From NCBI GenBank assembly GCA_002010215.1, contig MTMY01000030.1, forward strand, positions 1 to 59,324: a stretch of 59,324 nt of DNA, written 5' to 3'. The number at the start of each line of letters is the position of its first letter. Position 1 is the first letter of the stretch. This document shows positions 27,472 through 35,051 of the stretch, one piece after another. Under the pieces are notes generated by a model. It did no database searches. It was not told where the DNA came from and saw only the letters and a program-made list of their open reading frames with translations. The DNA comes from Archaeoglobus sp. JdFR-37 (GTDB lineage Archaea > Halobacteriota > Archaeoglobi > Archaeoglobales > Archaeoglobaceae). The translations under genes and the position numbers were made by a program.

Positions 27472-28689
27472 TTAGGCTATTACTTTCTCGAACTCCTCAA
27501 GTCTTGGCTTTATTTTGACAGTTCCGGGCAGATGATCAACTATGCCCTCTGTTGTTTTCAACCCATTACCTGTCAGATATGCAACAACCACATCGCTGCT
27601 GTCGATTCTACCGTCTTCTACAAGTCTCTTCAATGCTGCAATTGTTACGCCTCCAGCAAGTTCTGTGAAAATCCCTTCAGTCTTTGCAAGCAATTTTACA
27701 GCTTCGATGCTCTCTTCATCTACTGGATCCTCTGCAAAGCCACTACTTTTTTCAATAATTTCTTTGGCGAAAATTCCATCTGCAGGATTACCTATTGCAA
27801 GACTGTGGACAATTGTTTCCAACCTCCTAACTGGCTCTATTCCTTTACCATACTTTACAGCCTTGGATATGGGCAGACCGTAGGGTTGTGCACCGTTAAA
27901 CACAACATCATTCTCCTCTATCAGGTCAACTCTTTCCAAATCCTCGAAGCCTCTGTGTATTGCACAGAGCAACGCACCTGAGGCCATGGGGACAATAACT
28001 TGATCAGGGGTCGCCCAGCCTAGATGCTCGACAGTTTCATAGGCAAGCGTTTTGCTACCTTCAGCATAGTAAGGCCGGAGATTTATGTTGACAAAGCCCC
28101 AGTCTGGGTTCTCTTCGGCAATCTCTGTGGCGAGTCTGTTGGCATCATCATATGTGCCCTCTACCTCGATTATCTTGGCTCCGTGTACCAGTGCTTGAAC
28201 TATCTTGTTCCTCTCAATTCCCTCTGGGACGAAGATGTAGGCTGGCAGCTTAGCTTTTGCTGCGTGGGCTGCAAGGCTTCCGGCAAGATTGCCGGTTGAA
28301 GCGCAACCAACTGCCTTCATCCCGAATTCAACGGCCTTTGTAACGGCAACACTCACAACCCTGTCCTTAAAGGAATATGTGGGGTTGGTGGAGTCGTCTA
28401 TTAAGTAAAGGTTCTTAAGCCCAAGCTCTTCTCCCAGATTCTCAGCTTTGATGAACCTTGTGAATCCCGCTCCTAGGTCAATGGGTTCAACGTTTTCAAC
28501 CGGTAAGAAGTCTGCGTATCTCCAGATGCTTCTTGGCCCGTTCTCAATCTTCTCCCTGCTGACGTTTTCCGCTATAAAATCCCAGTTGTAAAGGACTTCG
28601 AGTGGACCGAAACAATTATCGCAAGTGTATACGGGCTCCGCAGGGAACTCCTTACCACAAATTCTGCACTTCAAACCTGCAATCTTCAT
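27472..28689 (-). CDS. thrC: Threonine synthase family PLP enzyme
   Basis: A 405-residue fold-type II PLP enzyme, closest to threonine synthase, which converts O-phosphohomoserine to threonine. An N-terminal zinc ribbon (CRICGKEF...CDNCFG) is followed by DDSTNPTYSFKDR with the PLP-binding lysine, and CASTGNLAGS as the phosphate-binding loop. Cysteate synthase and other phosphohomoserine or phosphoserine lyases are close relatives. Its position ahead of a sulfur carrier, its E1 and TusA leaves open a sulfhydrylase role. ATG 28689 lies about 28 bases after the TATA element at 28712-28725. Confidence 0.85.
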   Translation of the reverse strand: MKIAGLKCRICGKEFPAEPVYTCDNCFGPLEVLYNWDFIAENVSREKIENGPRSIWRYADFLPVENVEPIDLGAGFTRFIKAENLGEELGLKNLYLIDDSTNPTYSFKDRVVSVAVTKAVEFGMKAVGCASTGNLAGSLAAHAAKAKLPAYIFVPEGIERNKIVQALVHGAKIIEVEGTYDDANRLATEIAEENPDWGFVNINLRPYYAEGSKTLAYETVEHLGWATPDQVIVPMASGALLCAIHRGFEDLERVDLIEENDVVFNGAQPYGLPISKAVKYGKGIEPVRRLETIVHSLAIGNPADGIFAKEIIEKSSGFAEDPVDEESIEAVKLLAKTEGIFTELAGGVTIAALKRLVEDGRIDSSDVVVAYLTGNGLKTTEGIVDHLPGTVKIKPRLEEFEKVIA

Positions 28690-28711
28690 GGAGCAGAATG
28701 ACAGCTTATGA

Positions 28712-28725
28712 CTATATATAATTTT
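28712..28725 (-). promoter_or_regulatory. TATA box of the thrC operon
   Basis: On the minus strand the sequence reads AAAATTATATATAG about 28 bases before the thrC ATG. No copy of the TTAAC-N3-GTTAA repeat is seen here, so this operon seems to be controlled separately from the sulfate-reduction genes. Confidence 0.55.
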
Positions 28726-28772
28726 CCCCTGACGGATTATTACTTATTGTAATCAAGGTAAAAGAAGAAAGT

Positions 28773-29153
28773 TCAGATGAATATTACTTTTTCGGTGTTC
28801 ATCAGAAACTCTCCCAGTCCGGCAATCCTGTCAACCCATTCCGGCAAATCTGAAAGCTCGTACCTGAATATTTCCATGCTGCCGCTGCACGCTATTATCT
28901 CCATATTTCCGAAGGCCTTACCAAGTTCAACGATTTCAGTCAGTTCTTTTATCTTTCCCTCTTCCATGGCTTTTTTGAACACCTCATTCTTCTTTTCGTC
29001 CCCGCAATTCATTTTCCCGTTTGCCAGGCTTTCTATGCTCCAGTAGGTCAGAAAAACAGTTACTTTAGTCTCCAAGGCAGAGTACATGGACGCTAGGCTG
29101 AAAGCGTGATAGATCCTATCCCACTCACCGCTGTGAAGGATTATTCCGATCAT
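28773..29153 (-). CDS. DsrE-like protein
   Basis: A DsrE/DsrF-like protein of about 126 residues; the family relays or senses sulfane sulfur together with TusA. MIGIILHSGEWDRIYHAFSLASMYSALE and VTVFLTYWSIESL are the typical opening strand-helix-strand. Cysteines occur in MNCGDEKK and IIACSGSME; the latter is at the usual position for sulfur binding. GTG 29162 is a second possible start. It is the last gene of the sulfate-assimilation operon, directly after a TusA gene. Confidence 0.82.
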   Translation of the reverse strand: MIGIILHSGEWDRIYHAFSLASMYSALETKVTVFLTYWSIESLANGKMNCGDEKKNEVFKKAMEEGKIKELTEIVELGKAFGNMEIIACSGSMEIFRYELSDLPEWVDRIAGLGEFLMNTEKVIFI

Positions 29154-29165
29154 TACCCACACCCA

Positions 29166-29411
29166 TCACTTTTTTAGGATTATTATGAAGCGGTTTTTGT
29201 GCTGGCAGTATGCATATACTTTATCCCTGAACTCTGCACCTATGTTCTCAGCCGACTTCTTTGAGGTAAGTATTACTTTGATTAATTCCCCCTCTTTTGC
29301 CTTATTCAGGGCAGCTTTGGTTTTTAGGGTGGGAACAGGGCACACTTCTCCACTTAGATCAAGAGTTTGGCTGACATCAAGCTTTTCAATTTGCTCTAAG
29401 CTCAATTTCAT
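29166..29411 (-). CDS. TusA-like sulfur carrier
   Basis: An 81-residue TusA-family protein with the signature LDLSGEVCPVPTLKTKAAL carrying the persulfide cysteine. The open frame extends to 29453 inside sat, but ATG 29411 has GGAGGAAG about 6 bases upstream and overlaps sat by 26 bases, so I choose it. Between sat and the DsrE-like gene it probably moves sulfur from the reductase pathway onward. Confidence 0.9.
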   Translation of the reverse strand: MKLSLEQIEKLDVSQTLDLSGEVCPVPTLKTKAALNKAKEGELIKVILTSKKSAENIGAEFRDKVYAYCQHKNRFIIILKK

Positions 29412-30546
29412 ACTCTTCCTCCACGAAAGGCTTCTCGAATTTTGAGATAACATCTATAACTTCTTTTCGGAGCATCTCACATGGCATTGCCTCACTATTC
29501 TGGATGCAACTCCTCACACATGTTCCACTGAATTTAACACCATTGTGGGGGCATATTGAAACGCTGATAACTCCACCACAAATCTGGCAGCAATGAAAAT
29601 CTTTGAAGAAAAGGGGTCGTATCTCCAGTTCTGACTCATATTCTTTAAAGATTTCATGGGCTTCATAGGGCTTGTAGTAGCTCCCAACGCCAGCATGGTC
29701 TCTGCCGACGATGAAATGGGTGCAGCCGAAGTTCTGTCTGACAATAGCATGAAGAATCGCTTCTTTAGGTCCGGCGTAACGCATTTCAGTCTTCCATATC
29801 CCCAGAAACACTCTGTTCGGCCTGTAATAGTTATCAATCACGACTTTGTATGCTTCCAGTATTACTTCATCTCTGAAATCACCTTTCTTTTTCCTACCTA
29901 TTACTGGATTGATGAACAGTCCAACTTCTCCACCTGTAACAGCTTCAACCGCTAGCATCGCAGATTTCTGTACGAATTCATGACCGAGATGAGGAGCATT
30001 TCTTGTCTGAAATCCAACTACATAGTCCCATTTTCTGAAAATCTCTCTCGTCTCTTCAGGCTTCAAATCGTATTCCTGAAATCTCTTGTCCACGCTTTCG
30101 ATAAACGTTATTTTCCCACCAGCAAGCTTATCTTTCAGCATGAAAACCTTCCTGACACCGGGGTGTTGGATGTCTTCTGTTCCAAAGACTTGTCGAGCAT
30201 ACTCCTTTTTGTTGTAACGGTACAGTTCTTCGATCTCCATTACCGCAATACCTATACTTCTGTGTGTGAGGAGGACTTCTTCCCCCTCTCTGACTCCGTC
30301 ATCAACATCCAGAACAATAGGTATTGTCCAGGGCAAATCATTTGCGAGCCTACCCCGCCATATGACACTCTCGAAATCATCGCAACTCATGAAGCCCTCT
30401 AGGGGGCTGTAAATGCCAAATCCTATGTTCTCAATATCAAGGGCGGTATCCCTGGATATCTCAATCGTAGGAAGCTCTTTTGCCTCTTCCTTCAGCCTCT
30501 CATCAGCAACCCTCTTAATCAGCTTTCCACCGTGGGGCTTAATCAT
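29386..30546 (-). CDS. sat: Sulfate adenylyltransferase (ATP sulfurylase)
   Basis: Activates sulfate with ATP to adenosine 5'-phosphosulfate (APS). The active-site motifs are QTRNAPHLGHE (QTRNxxHxxH) and GRDHAGVGSYY, with the zinc-type cysteines CCQICGG...CPHNG...SGTCVR near the C-terminus as in thermophilic homologues. Length is 386. It is the fifth gene of the operon, after the AprA-like and ferredoxin genes, and its 3' end overlaps tusA. Confidence 0.96.
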   Translation of the reverse strand: MIKPHGGKLIKRVADERLKEEAKELPTIEISRDTALDIENIGFGIYSPLEGFMSCDDFESVIWRGRLANDLPWTIPIVLDVDDGVREGEEVLLTHRSIGIAVMEIEELYRYNKKEYARQVFGTEDIQHPGVRKVFMLKDKLAGGKITFIESVDKRFQEYDLKPEETREIFRKWDYVVGFQTRNAPHLGHEFVQKSAMLAVEAVTGGEVGLFINPVIGRKKKGDFRDEVILEAYKVVIDNYYRPNRVFLGIWKTEMRYAGPKEAILHAIVRQNFGCTHFIVGRDHAGVGSYYKPYEAHEIFKEYESELEIRPLFFKDFHCCQICGGVISVSICPHNGVKFSGTCVRSCIQNSEAMPCEMLRKEVIDVISKFEKPFVEEEYEIELRAN

Positions 30547-30552
30547 AATCCA

Positions 30553-30846
30553 TCATCTCCTCACTTCGAAGGAATATTCAGCCTCAAGCTCTCCTGCTCT
30601 GAAAACCTGAAACACCACTCTATTTCCTTCATGATAAGAAAGCATTTCGTAACGCTGATCAGCTATGTGGGGTGGTAGGCGAAGCTTTATGGCTTTAACG
30701 GGACATTCTTTCACACATGCCAGGCAGTGCCAGCACTTATCAGGGTCCTCAATCGTGGGATGGTCTGTAAAGCCAATCACACTGCACGGGCAGATTTTCT
30801 CGCATTTACCGCAGTTAATGCATGCTTCGTAATCTATTATGATCAA
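30553..30846 (-). CDS. Two-cluster ferredoxin subunit of an APS reductase-like enzyme
   Basis: A 97-residue ferredoxin with two [4Fe-4S] motifs, CINCGKCEKIC and CWHCLACVKEC, each followed by Pro or Pro-Cys. It corresponds to AprB, the electron-transfer subunit of adenylylsulfate reductase, but with a shorter C-terminal tail than dissimilatory AprB. The start is TTG 30846, overlapping the AprA-like stop by 4 bases (TTGA), with GGAGG 8 bases upstream. Confidence 0.88.
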   Translation of the reverse strand: MIIIDYEACINCGKCEKICPCSVIGFTDHPTIEDPDKCWHCLACVKECPVKAIKLRLPPHIADQRYEMLSYHEGNRVVFQVFRAGELEAEYSFEVRR

Positions 30847-32399
30847 GCAGCATCCCTCCTCAAGAGACTGATGGCACCATCAGTGGTTACAGAATTCAGG
30901 AAGTACTTTGAGTCACTGAACTCAGGATAGTCGCTCCGCATCTGGAATGGAGGCATCCTTGTCTCCCTTCTCTCCAGCATGTGATAGAGCATGACTCTGG
31001 CAACCTCAAGCCTGTCTGTAACTTCAAAGCACCTGATTGGCTTTCCTTTCAGGCTGATACTTCTCAACCTTTCGACTTCCAGAATGGCTCTCCTCACCGA
31101 TTGCTCGCTGTAGTAATAGAATCTGCTCATCCCTCCTGCGTAGCAGTCCAGTACATATTGCATTCGCTTCTCCACATCGCCGGCATCGCACTCACCATCG
31201 AAAGCCAGCTCAGGCTCATCTGGCTGGAAATCCAGAGAATTCTTCAGCATTGCAGCAGTCCTAGCAGCAATCACCCCTTCTGCCAGAGCTCCACCCACGT
31301 GCTTTAGTGGAACGCCGCCAGCAGCGTCGCCAGCAGCGAGCAGGTACGGCACGGTGGTCATTCTGCTCTCATCAACCCATATTCCCGCAATTGTGTGGCT
31401 GCCAGTAATGTAAGGCTCACACGGCTGGACTTCAAGAGGCTCTGCTGATGGGTCAATCTGCCTTGCTTTGAGGAATAGCAGAAATATGGGCCAGCCGTTG
31501 AGGTATAGTCTTATTAAGCTCTCAACCTGCTCTTGAGTCAGTCCTCTGGTGTCGATGTAGACTGGGAACCTTCCTTCCATTATCTCCTTCATAGGCCCAT
31601 AGGCTCTTATTGCAATGGGAGCACTTTCTCCTCCGAATTCTCCGTATTTTGTTTTCATAAACTCTTCTCCCTCTGCACTTCTGAGGGGAGCCTTAAATCC
31701 AACAGCGGTGACGCCTATCGGGCTATTGATGTCCTTTATTCTGATGGGAATAAAGCGAATCTCGAAGGACGTTATTTCTGCTCCAGCCCGTATTGCAAGA
31801 GCGTATCCCGTACCTGCGTTGCATGGAGGGTACCAAGGGACTGTGTAGGGTTTGTAGAGGCCGCTGCACCCGCCGGTGGCGATAAGCGTCGCTTTAGCTC
31901 TGACGAAGAAAACTTCATTATTTCTCAAATCGTAGGCATAGACTCCTTTAACTCCTGAGCTATCAGAGGCAAGCCTGAAAGCATAGCAGTGCTCAATGAT
32001 TTCTGCATTCTCTCTGGCAATGTCGGCCAGGATGGGTTTTATGCTCTCTCCCGTTATTCTCAGCCCGAACCTTCCCTGTCTCCCCCCATCAGCTATCAGT
32101 CCATAATTCTCTAGAACAGATACTGCATAACGGCTTTCAGAAATCATGGAGTGGGTAAGATCTCTCCTCAGCAACCCCATTCCCTGAAATTCCACCCATT
32201 TAACGTAATCCTCGGGACTGTCACCTTCATGTAGATAAGAGTATATCGCATTGACACCAGGAGCTAGGCAGCCACTCCGCTTTATTCCTGCCTTCTCTAG
32301 AATTACAACATCAAGCCCTGCCTTTTTCGCTTCGTATGCTGCGATGCAACCCGCTGTACCTCCGCCAATAACTGCAAGGTCGGTGTTAATTACTTCCAC
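30843..32399 (-). CDS. aprA: Adenylylsulfate reductase alpha-like flavoprotein (assimilatory type)
   Basis: An FAD enzyme of the AprA/fumarate reductase superfamily, predicted to reduce APS to sulfite plus AMP. The FAD loop is VIGGGTAGCIAAYEAKKAG. The segment SRMTTVPYLLAAGDAAGGVPLKHVGG matches the AprA-type RMTTVxxLxAAGD region rather than succinate dehydrogenase. At 518 residues it is shorter than dissimilatory AprA (about 640). With sat upstream of the chemistry and sulfite reductase in the same operon, an assimilatory role is inferred. It overlaps tusA by 14 bases and the ferredoxin gene by 4. Confidence 0.85.
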   Translation of the reverse strand: MEVINTDLAVIGGGTAGCIAAYEAKKAGLDVVILEKAGIKRSGCLAPGVNAIYSYLHEGDSPEDYVKWVEFQGMGLLRRDLTHSMISESRYAVSVLENYGLIADGGRQGRFGLRITGESIKPILADIARENAEIIEHCYAFRLASDSSGVKGVYAYDLRNNEVFFVRAKATLIATGGCSGLYKPYTVPWYPPCNAGTGYALAIRAGAEITSFEIRFIPIRIKDINSPIGVTAVGFKAPLRSAEGEEFMKTKYGEFGGESAPIAIRAYGPMKEIMEGRFPVYIDTRGLTQEQVESLIRLYLNGWPIFLLFLKARQIDPSAEPLEVQPCEPYITGSHTIAGIWVDESRMTTVPYLLAAGDAAGGVPLKHVGGALAEGVIAARTAAMLKNSLDFQPDEPELAFDGECDAGDVEKRMQYVLDCYAGGMSRFYYYSEQSVRRAILEVERLRSISLKGKPIRCFEVTDRLEVARVMLYHMLERRETRMPPFQMRSDYPEFSDSKYFLNSVTTDGAISLLRRDAA

Positions 32400-32649
32400 T
32401 TATAACCAACCTCCAGTATCCCTCTTCTTTTCTGCTTTCAACCTTGTATCCCTTCTTTTCCAGAATAATGGGGATGTCTCTGGCTGAAGGCGGATTATCG
32501 GTTATGACTTCCAGTGTTGCATTTCCAACCTTTTTTAAGGCAAGCTCGGTGAATATCTGGGGGAAGGGGCATGTATTGCCGCGAACATCCAGCTCATATC
32601 TTCCCTCATCCAGCTTTTTAAGCTTGAGGTCTGTTTTGAGATCCATCAT
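32386..32649 (-). CDS. TusA-like sulfur carrier
   Basis: An 87-residue TusA-family protein with YELDVRGNTCPFPQIFTELALKKV, which holds the sulfur-carrying cysteine. It starts at ATG 32649, overlapping the sulfite reductase stop (ATGA); the next codon is also ATG. GGAGGTG precedes it. It is one of three TusA proteins in 7 kb and is placed between the reductases, so it may accept sulfur directly from the sulfite reductase product. Confidence 0.9.
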   Translation of the reverse strand: MMDLKTDLKLKKLDEGRYELDVRGNTCPFPQIFTELALKKVGNATLEVITDNPPSARDIPIILEKKGYKVESRKEEGYWRLVISGSN

Positions 32650-34109
32650 AACACCTCCAGAAATTCGTTTAATGTATTTCCATTGAGTTGCTCCTTCTGC
32701 TCCCTAAACTGCTTATACCTCCTGAGAATATCATCCAGAACCTCTGCAGCCTCTTCAGGGGTGAGAGATTCCTTGTAAAGCTTTGCCATCTTCAGCCCTC
32801 TGAAATCTCCTCCAATGTAGAGGTCGTACCCCTGAACAACGCTCCCATTTCTCTTCATCAACTTCCCCATCAGACCGAAGTGGGCGACGTGATGGCATCC
32901 GCATGCATTGTGGCATCCTGAAATGTGGATGCGGACATCTTCTTTTATTCCATGCTTCTCAACAACTTCAAGCAGCTTTCTCAGCATGTCCTTTGCGTGG
33001 ACATCTCTGGTCTTACCGCAAAAATCGGATGCGCAGCCGATGGAGTTATAGAATACCTCACTGTCATAAAGCCTGAAATGCCTAGAGAGCTCGTTCTTGA
33101 GGGCTTCAACATCCTCAACATCAACAAAGGTAATGTTCTGGGTTGTGGTCAGCCTGATCTCTCCGCTGCCGTACTTCTCTGCCAGCTCTCCAATTACATC
33201 CAGCCTGTCAGCATCCAAAACTCCGCCAATCAGCGGGAGGGTGAAATAGTGCAGCCCATTTACCTGTTTTCCTGAGCCATTGTGAACATCATGCTTGAGG
33301 TCTGGAAGCTCCTTGAAGTCCTCGAGCTTTCCGATTTTCTCCTCTACCACTTCTCTTACCTTCTCAACCCCCCATGATGCAACCAAGTTCTTGAATCTGG
33401 CTTTAACCTTGCTCTCCCTGCTGGAGTAATCACGATGGACTTCAACCACTGCTTTGACGAACTCGAAAACGTCGTCTTCAGGCACAAATACAGGCATGTG
33501 CTTTGCCAGTGATGGGCCCGGAAAGCTTGCTCCAACACTACCACCTATAAGCGGAGTGAAACCTCTTTCGCCATCTTTCTCCACGCTTATCATGGCCAAA
33601 TCATTCACGCCGGCCCTTATGCAATCACTACCACATGCGGTAAAAGCAATCTTGAACTTCCTAGGCAGGTCGATATAATCGGGATTACCAGAAAAGAATT
33701 CAGTAAGGCTGACTGCATACTTTGCCACATCAAAATCGCTAACCTTACCGCTGAGGGGGCAAGCAATAATATTGCGGACATCACCATGGCATGCTCCGCT
33801 GAAGCCCTGACCACACAGATCAGTTGTGTAACCGAGTCTGTAAAGCCTTTCAAAGATTTCAAGGGATTTATCGCTGTCTATCCAGTGAAGCTGTATGTCC
33901 TGCCTGTCTGTAACCTCAACGTAACCTCTCCCATACTCTCTGGACATGCTTGCAATCTCAAAAATCCTTTCAGCGTTTATCTGCCCGGCAGGAATTTTGA
34001 TTCTGAGAAAGTGAAGGGAACCCATTCCATTATCTCTGCCGAGGGAGTATTTTCCTATGAACTTCCCAATCTCACCGAGATCGATACTTATTTCTTCCAA
34101 GACACTCAC
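32646..34109 (-). CDS. Siroheme sulfite reductase, assimilatory type
   Basis: A 487-residue nitrite/sulfite reductase-family protein that should reduce sulfite to sulfide with six electrons. The first half has VTDRQDIQLHW, GDVRNIIACPLSG and LPRKFKIAFTACGSDC. The second half carries the siroheme-[4Fe-4S] ligands C359/C364 (IGCASDFCG) and C399/C403 (SGCHNACGCH). The first pair is spaced by four residues rather than the common five. An electron-donor domain is absent, so a ferredoxin is needed. It is the first gene of the sulfate-assimilation operon. Start GTG 34109 and TTG 34100 both have ribosome sites (AGAGGT). Confidence 0.92.
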   Translation of the reverse strand: MSVLEEISIDLGEIGKFIGKYSLGRDNGMGSLHFLRIKIPAGQINAERIFEIASMSREYGRGYVEVTDRQDIQLHWIDSDKSLEIFERLYRLGYTTDLCGQGFSGACHGDVRNIIACPLSGKVSDFDVAKYAVSLTEFFSGNPDYIDLPRKFKIAFTACGSDCIRAGVNDLAMISVEKDGERGFTPLIGGSVGASFPGPSLAKHMPVFVPEDDVFEFVKAVVEVHRDYSSRESKVKARFKNLVASWGVEKVREVVEEKIGKLEDFKELPDLKHDVHNGSGKQVNGLHYFTLPLIGGVLDADRLDVIGELAEKYGSGEIRLTTTQNITFVDVEDVEALKNELSRHFRLYDSEVFYNSIGCASDFCGKTRDVHAKDMLRKLLEVVEKHGIKEDVRIHISGCHNACGCHHVAHFGLMGKLMKRNGSVVQGYDLYIGGDFRGLKMAKLYKESLTPEEAAEVLDDILRRYKQFREQKEQLNGNTLNEFLEVL

Positions 34110-34139
34110 CTCTCTACCTCTAATGGCCTCTTTATTAGA

Positions 34140-34163
34140 GTTATAAAAAGTTAACGGTGTTAA
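34140..34163 (-). promoter_or_regulatory. Promoter and operator of the sulfate-assimilation operon
   Basis: TTAACGGTGTTAA (34151-34163) is an inverted repeat TTAAC-N3-GTTAA. On the minus strand it directly precedes the TATA element TTTTTATAAC, about 30-40 bases before the reductase start. Copies of the same repeat sit at the promoters of tauE, the SepCysS gene and the HTH regulator. Confidence 0.65.
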
Positions 34164-34213
34164 GTATTACTGGCTGTCATATCACGCTGAAACTTCAATT
34201 TTTCTTTCACAAC

Positions 34214-34246
34214 ATTTAAGTTTCAGAATATATACATGCATGCATG
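34214..34246 (+). promoter_or_regulatory. vapBC promoter and possible autoregulatory site
   Basis: ATTTAAG (34214-34220) is a TATA-like element about 25 bases before the vapB ATG. The self-complementary CATGCATGCATG (34235-34246) overlaps the start codon and could be the VapBC operator, since such pairs commonly repress themselves. Confidence 0.35.
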
Positions 34247-34465
34247 ACAAAGACGATAAGTATATCGGACGATGTTTATGAGCAGCTGGTAAAAATAAAA
34301 GGGAAAAAAAGCTTCTCAGAAGTAATTAGAGAGCTCATCAGAAAAAAGGGCAATGCAGAATTGATTATGACAGCTTTTGGTACAAGAAGCGAAAAAGAGG
34401 CTGAAGAACTGGAAAAAGAAATAAAGGAGGTTGAAAAATGGATGCAATCCTTGATACAAGCTTAG
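34244..34465 (+). CDS. vapB: VapB-type antitoxin
   Basis: A 73-residue protein of the archaeal DUF217/VapB antitoxin type. The N-terminal [30 protein letters not shown] is a ribbon-helix-helix-like DNA-binding part, followed by a charged helix that would wrap the toxin. It overlaps the PIN toxin gene by 28 bases, the usual arrangement. It sits between the sulfate operon and tauE without an obvious link to sulfur. Confidence 0.88.
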   Translation: MTKTISISDDVYEQLVKIKGKKSFSEVIRELIRKKGNAELIMTAFGTRSEKEAEELEKEIKEVEKWMQSLIQA

Positions 34466-34818
34466 TAATAGAAATCTTCAAGGGAAATGCCAGTGTTGTT
34501 AAAATACTGCTGTCAAATGACACCTTGACTTATGGAATCTCTGCCATAACACTGTTTGAATTGCATTGTGGTACGCTGAAGGAAAAGGAAGAGTTATTTC
34601 TGGATAGCATCCCCAAGCTAAATTTTGACGATAAAAGCGCAAAATTTGCCGGAAGAATCTACAGAGATTTGAAAAACAAGGGAAAAATACCCAAAGTAAA
34701 GGATTTACTGATAGCTTCCTCAGCCATAGCCAATTCAAAGATACTCTTCACAGCCGATATAGATTTTGAGGTCTTTAGAGATTACGGGCTTAAGCTTGAA
34801 ATGGTTGGTGAAAGTTGA
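34438..34818 (+). CDS. vapC: VapC-type PIN-domain toxin
   Basis: A 126-residue PIN-domain ribonuclease. The acidic metal-binding residues are in [11 protein letters not shown] (Asp6), TLFELHCG (Glu), KDLLIASSA (Asp) and [10 protein letters not shown] (Asp). AAGGAGG is placed 7 bases before the ATG, so translation can be strong. It is expected to cleave RNA when freed from VapB. Confidence 0.9.
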   Translation: MDAILDTSLVIEIFKGNASVVKILLSNDTLTYGISAITLFELHCGTLKEKEELFLDSIPKLNFDDKSAKFAGRIYRDLKNKGKIPKVKDLLIASSAIANSKILFTADIDFEVFRDYGLKLEMVGES

Positions 34819-34893
34819 CATTTTCGAAGTAGAGTATTCTTAAGAGTGAGGTCGTCCAGCAGAAGTGCAACACTCCATTAAATCCAAAAACTT

Positions 34894-34944
34894 AAGCTCT
34901 GGGACGGTGACGGGGTCGGGTGGGCGGGATAAATATTGAGAAAA
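34894..34944 (+). repeat. G-rich repeated element, copy 1
   Basis: A 51-base stretch matches 39835-39885 at 42 of 51 positions by eye. It contains GGG, GGGG, GGG, GGG and GGG runs separated by short spacers (34901-34929), so it could form a G-quadruplex. It lies between vapC and the tauE promoter. The flanks also share CATTAAA upstream and a GCCA...CAA.CAC segment downstream. Confidence 0.6.
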
Positions 34945-35007
34945 GCATTAATCCGATAAAGATAACGGTTCATGAGACTTGCCAAATTAAACAACCACTC
35001 AAAAAAC

Positions 35008-35042
35008 TTATATACTAAACGCTGTTAACTTAACAGCGTTAA
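35008..35042 (+). promoter_or_regulatory. tauE promoter with double operator
   Basis: A TATA element (ACTTATATAC, 35006-35015) is followed by a perfect 11-base inverted repeat with a 1-base centre (35018-35040). It can be read as two adjacent operator copies: TAAACGCTGTTAA (35016-35028) and TTAACAGCGTTAA (35030-35042). The second matches TTAAC-N3-GTTAA exactly. The site overlaps the expected transcription start, which suggests repression. AAGGTGATGG before the ATG is the ribosome site. Confidence 0.7.
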
Positions 35043-35051
35043 GGTGATGGG

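Noticed and set aside
27472-28689. Cysteate synthase as the name for the thrC-like gene
   Set aside because: The family is close, but motifs and length fit threonine synthase at least as well; only the sulfur-carrier neighbours hint otherwise, so the broader call was kept.
29386-34109. Dissimilatory sulfate-reduction locus
   Set aside because: Sat and Apr-like genes are present, but AprA is short, AprB is a minimal ferredoxin, the reductase is single-chain assimilatory type, and dsrAB, dsrC and qmo are absent.
34894-34944. Intact insertion sequence at the G-rich element
   Set aside because: No transposase frame longer than about 15 codons, no terminal inverted repeats and no target duplication were found; only the repeat itself is reported.
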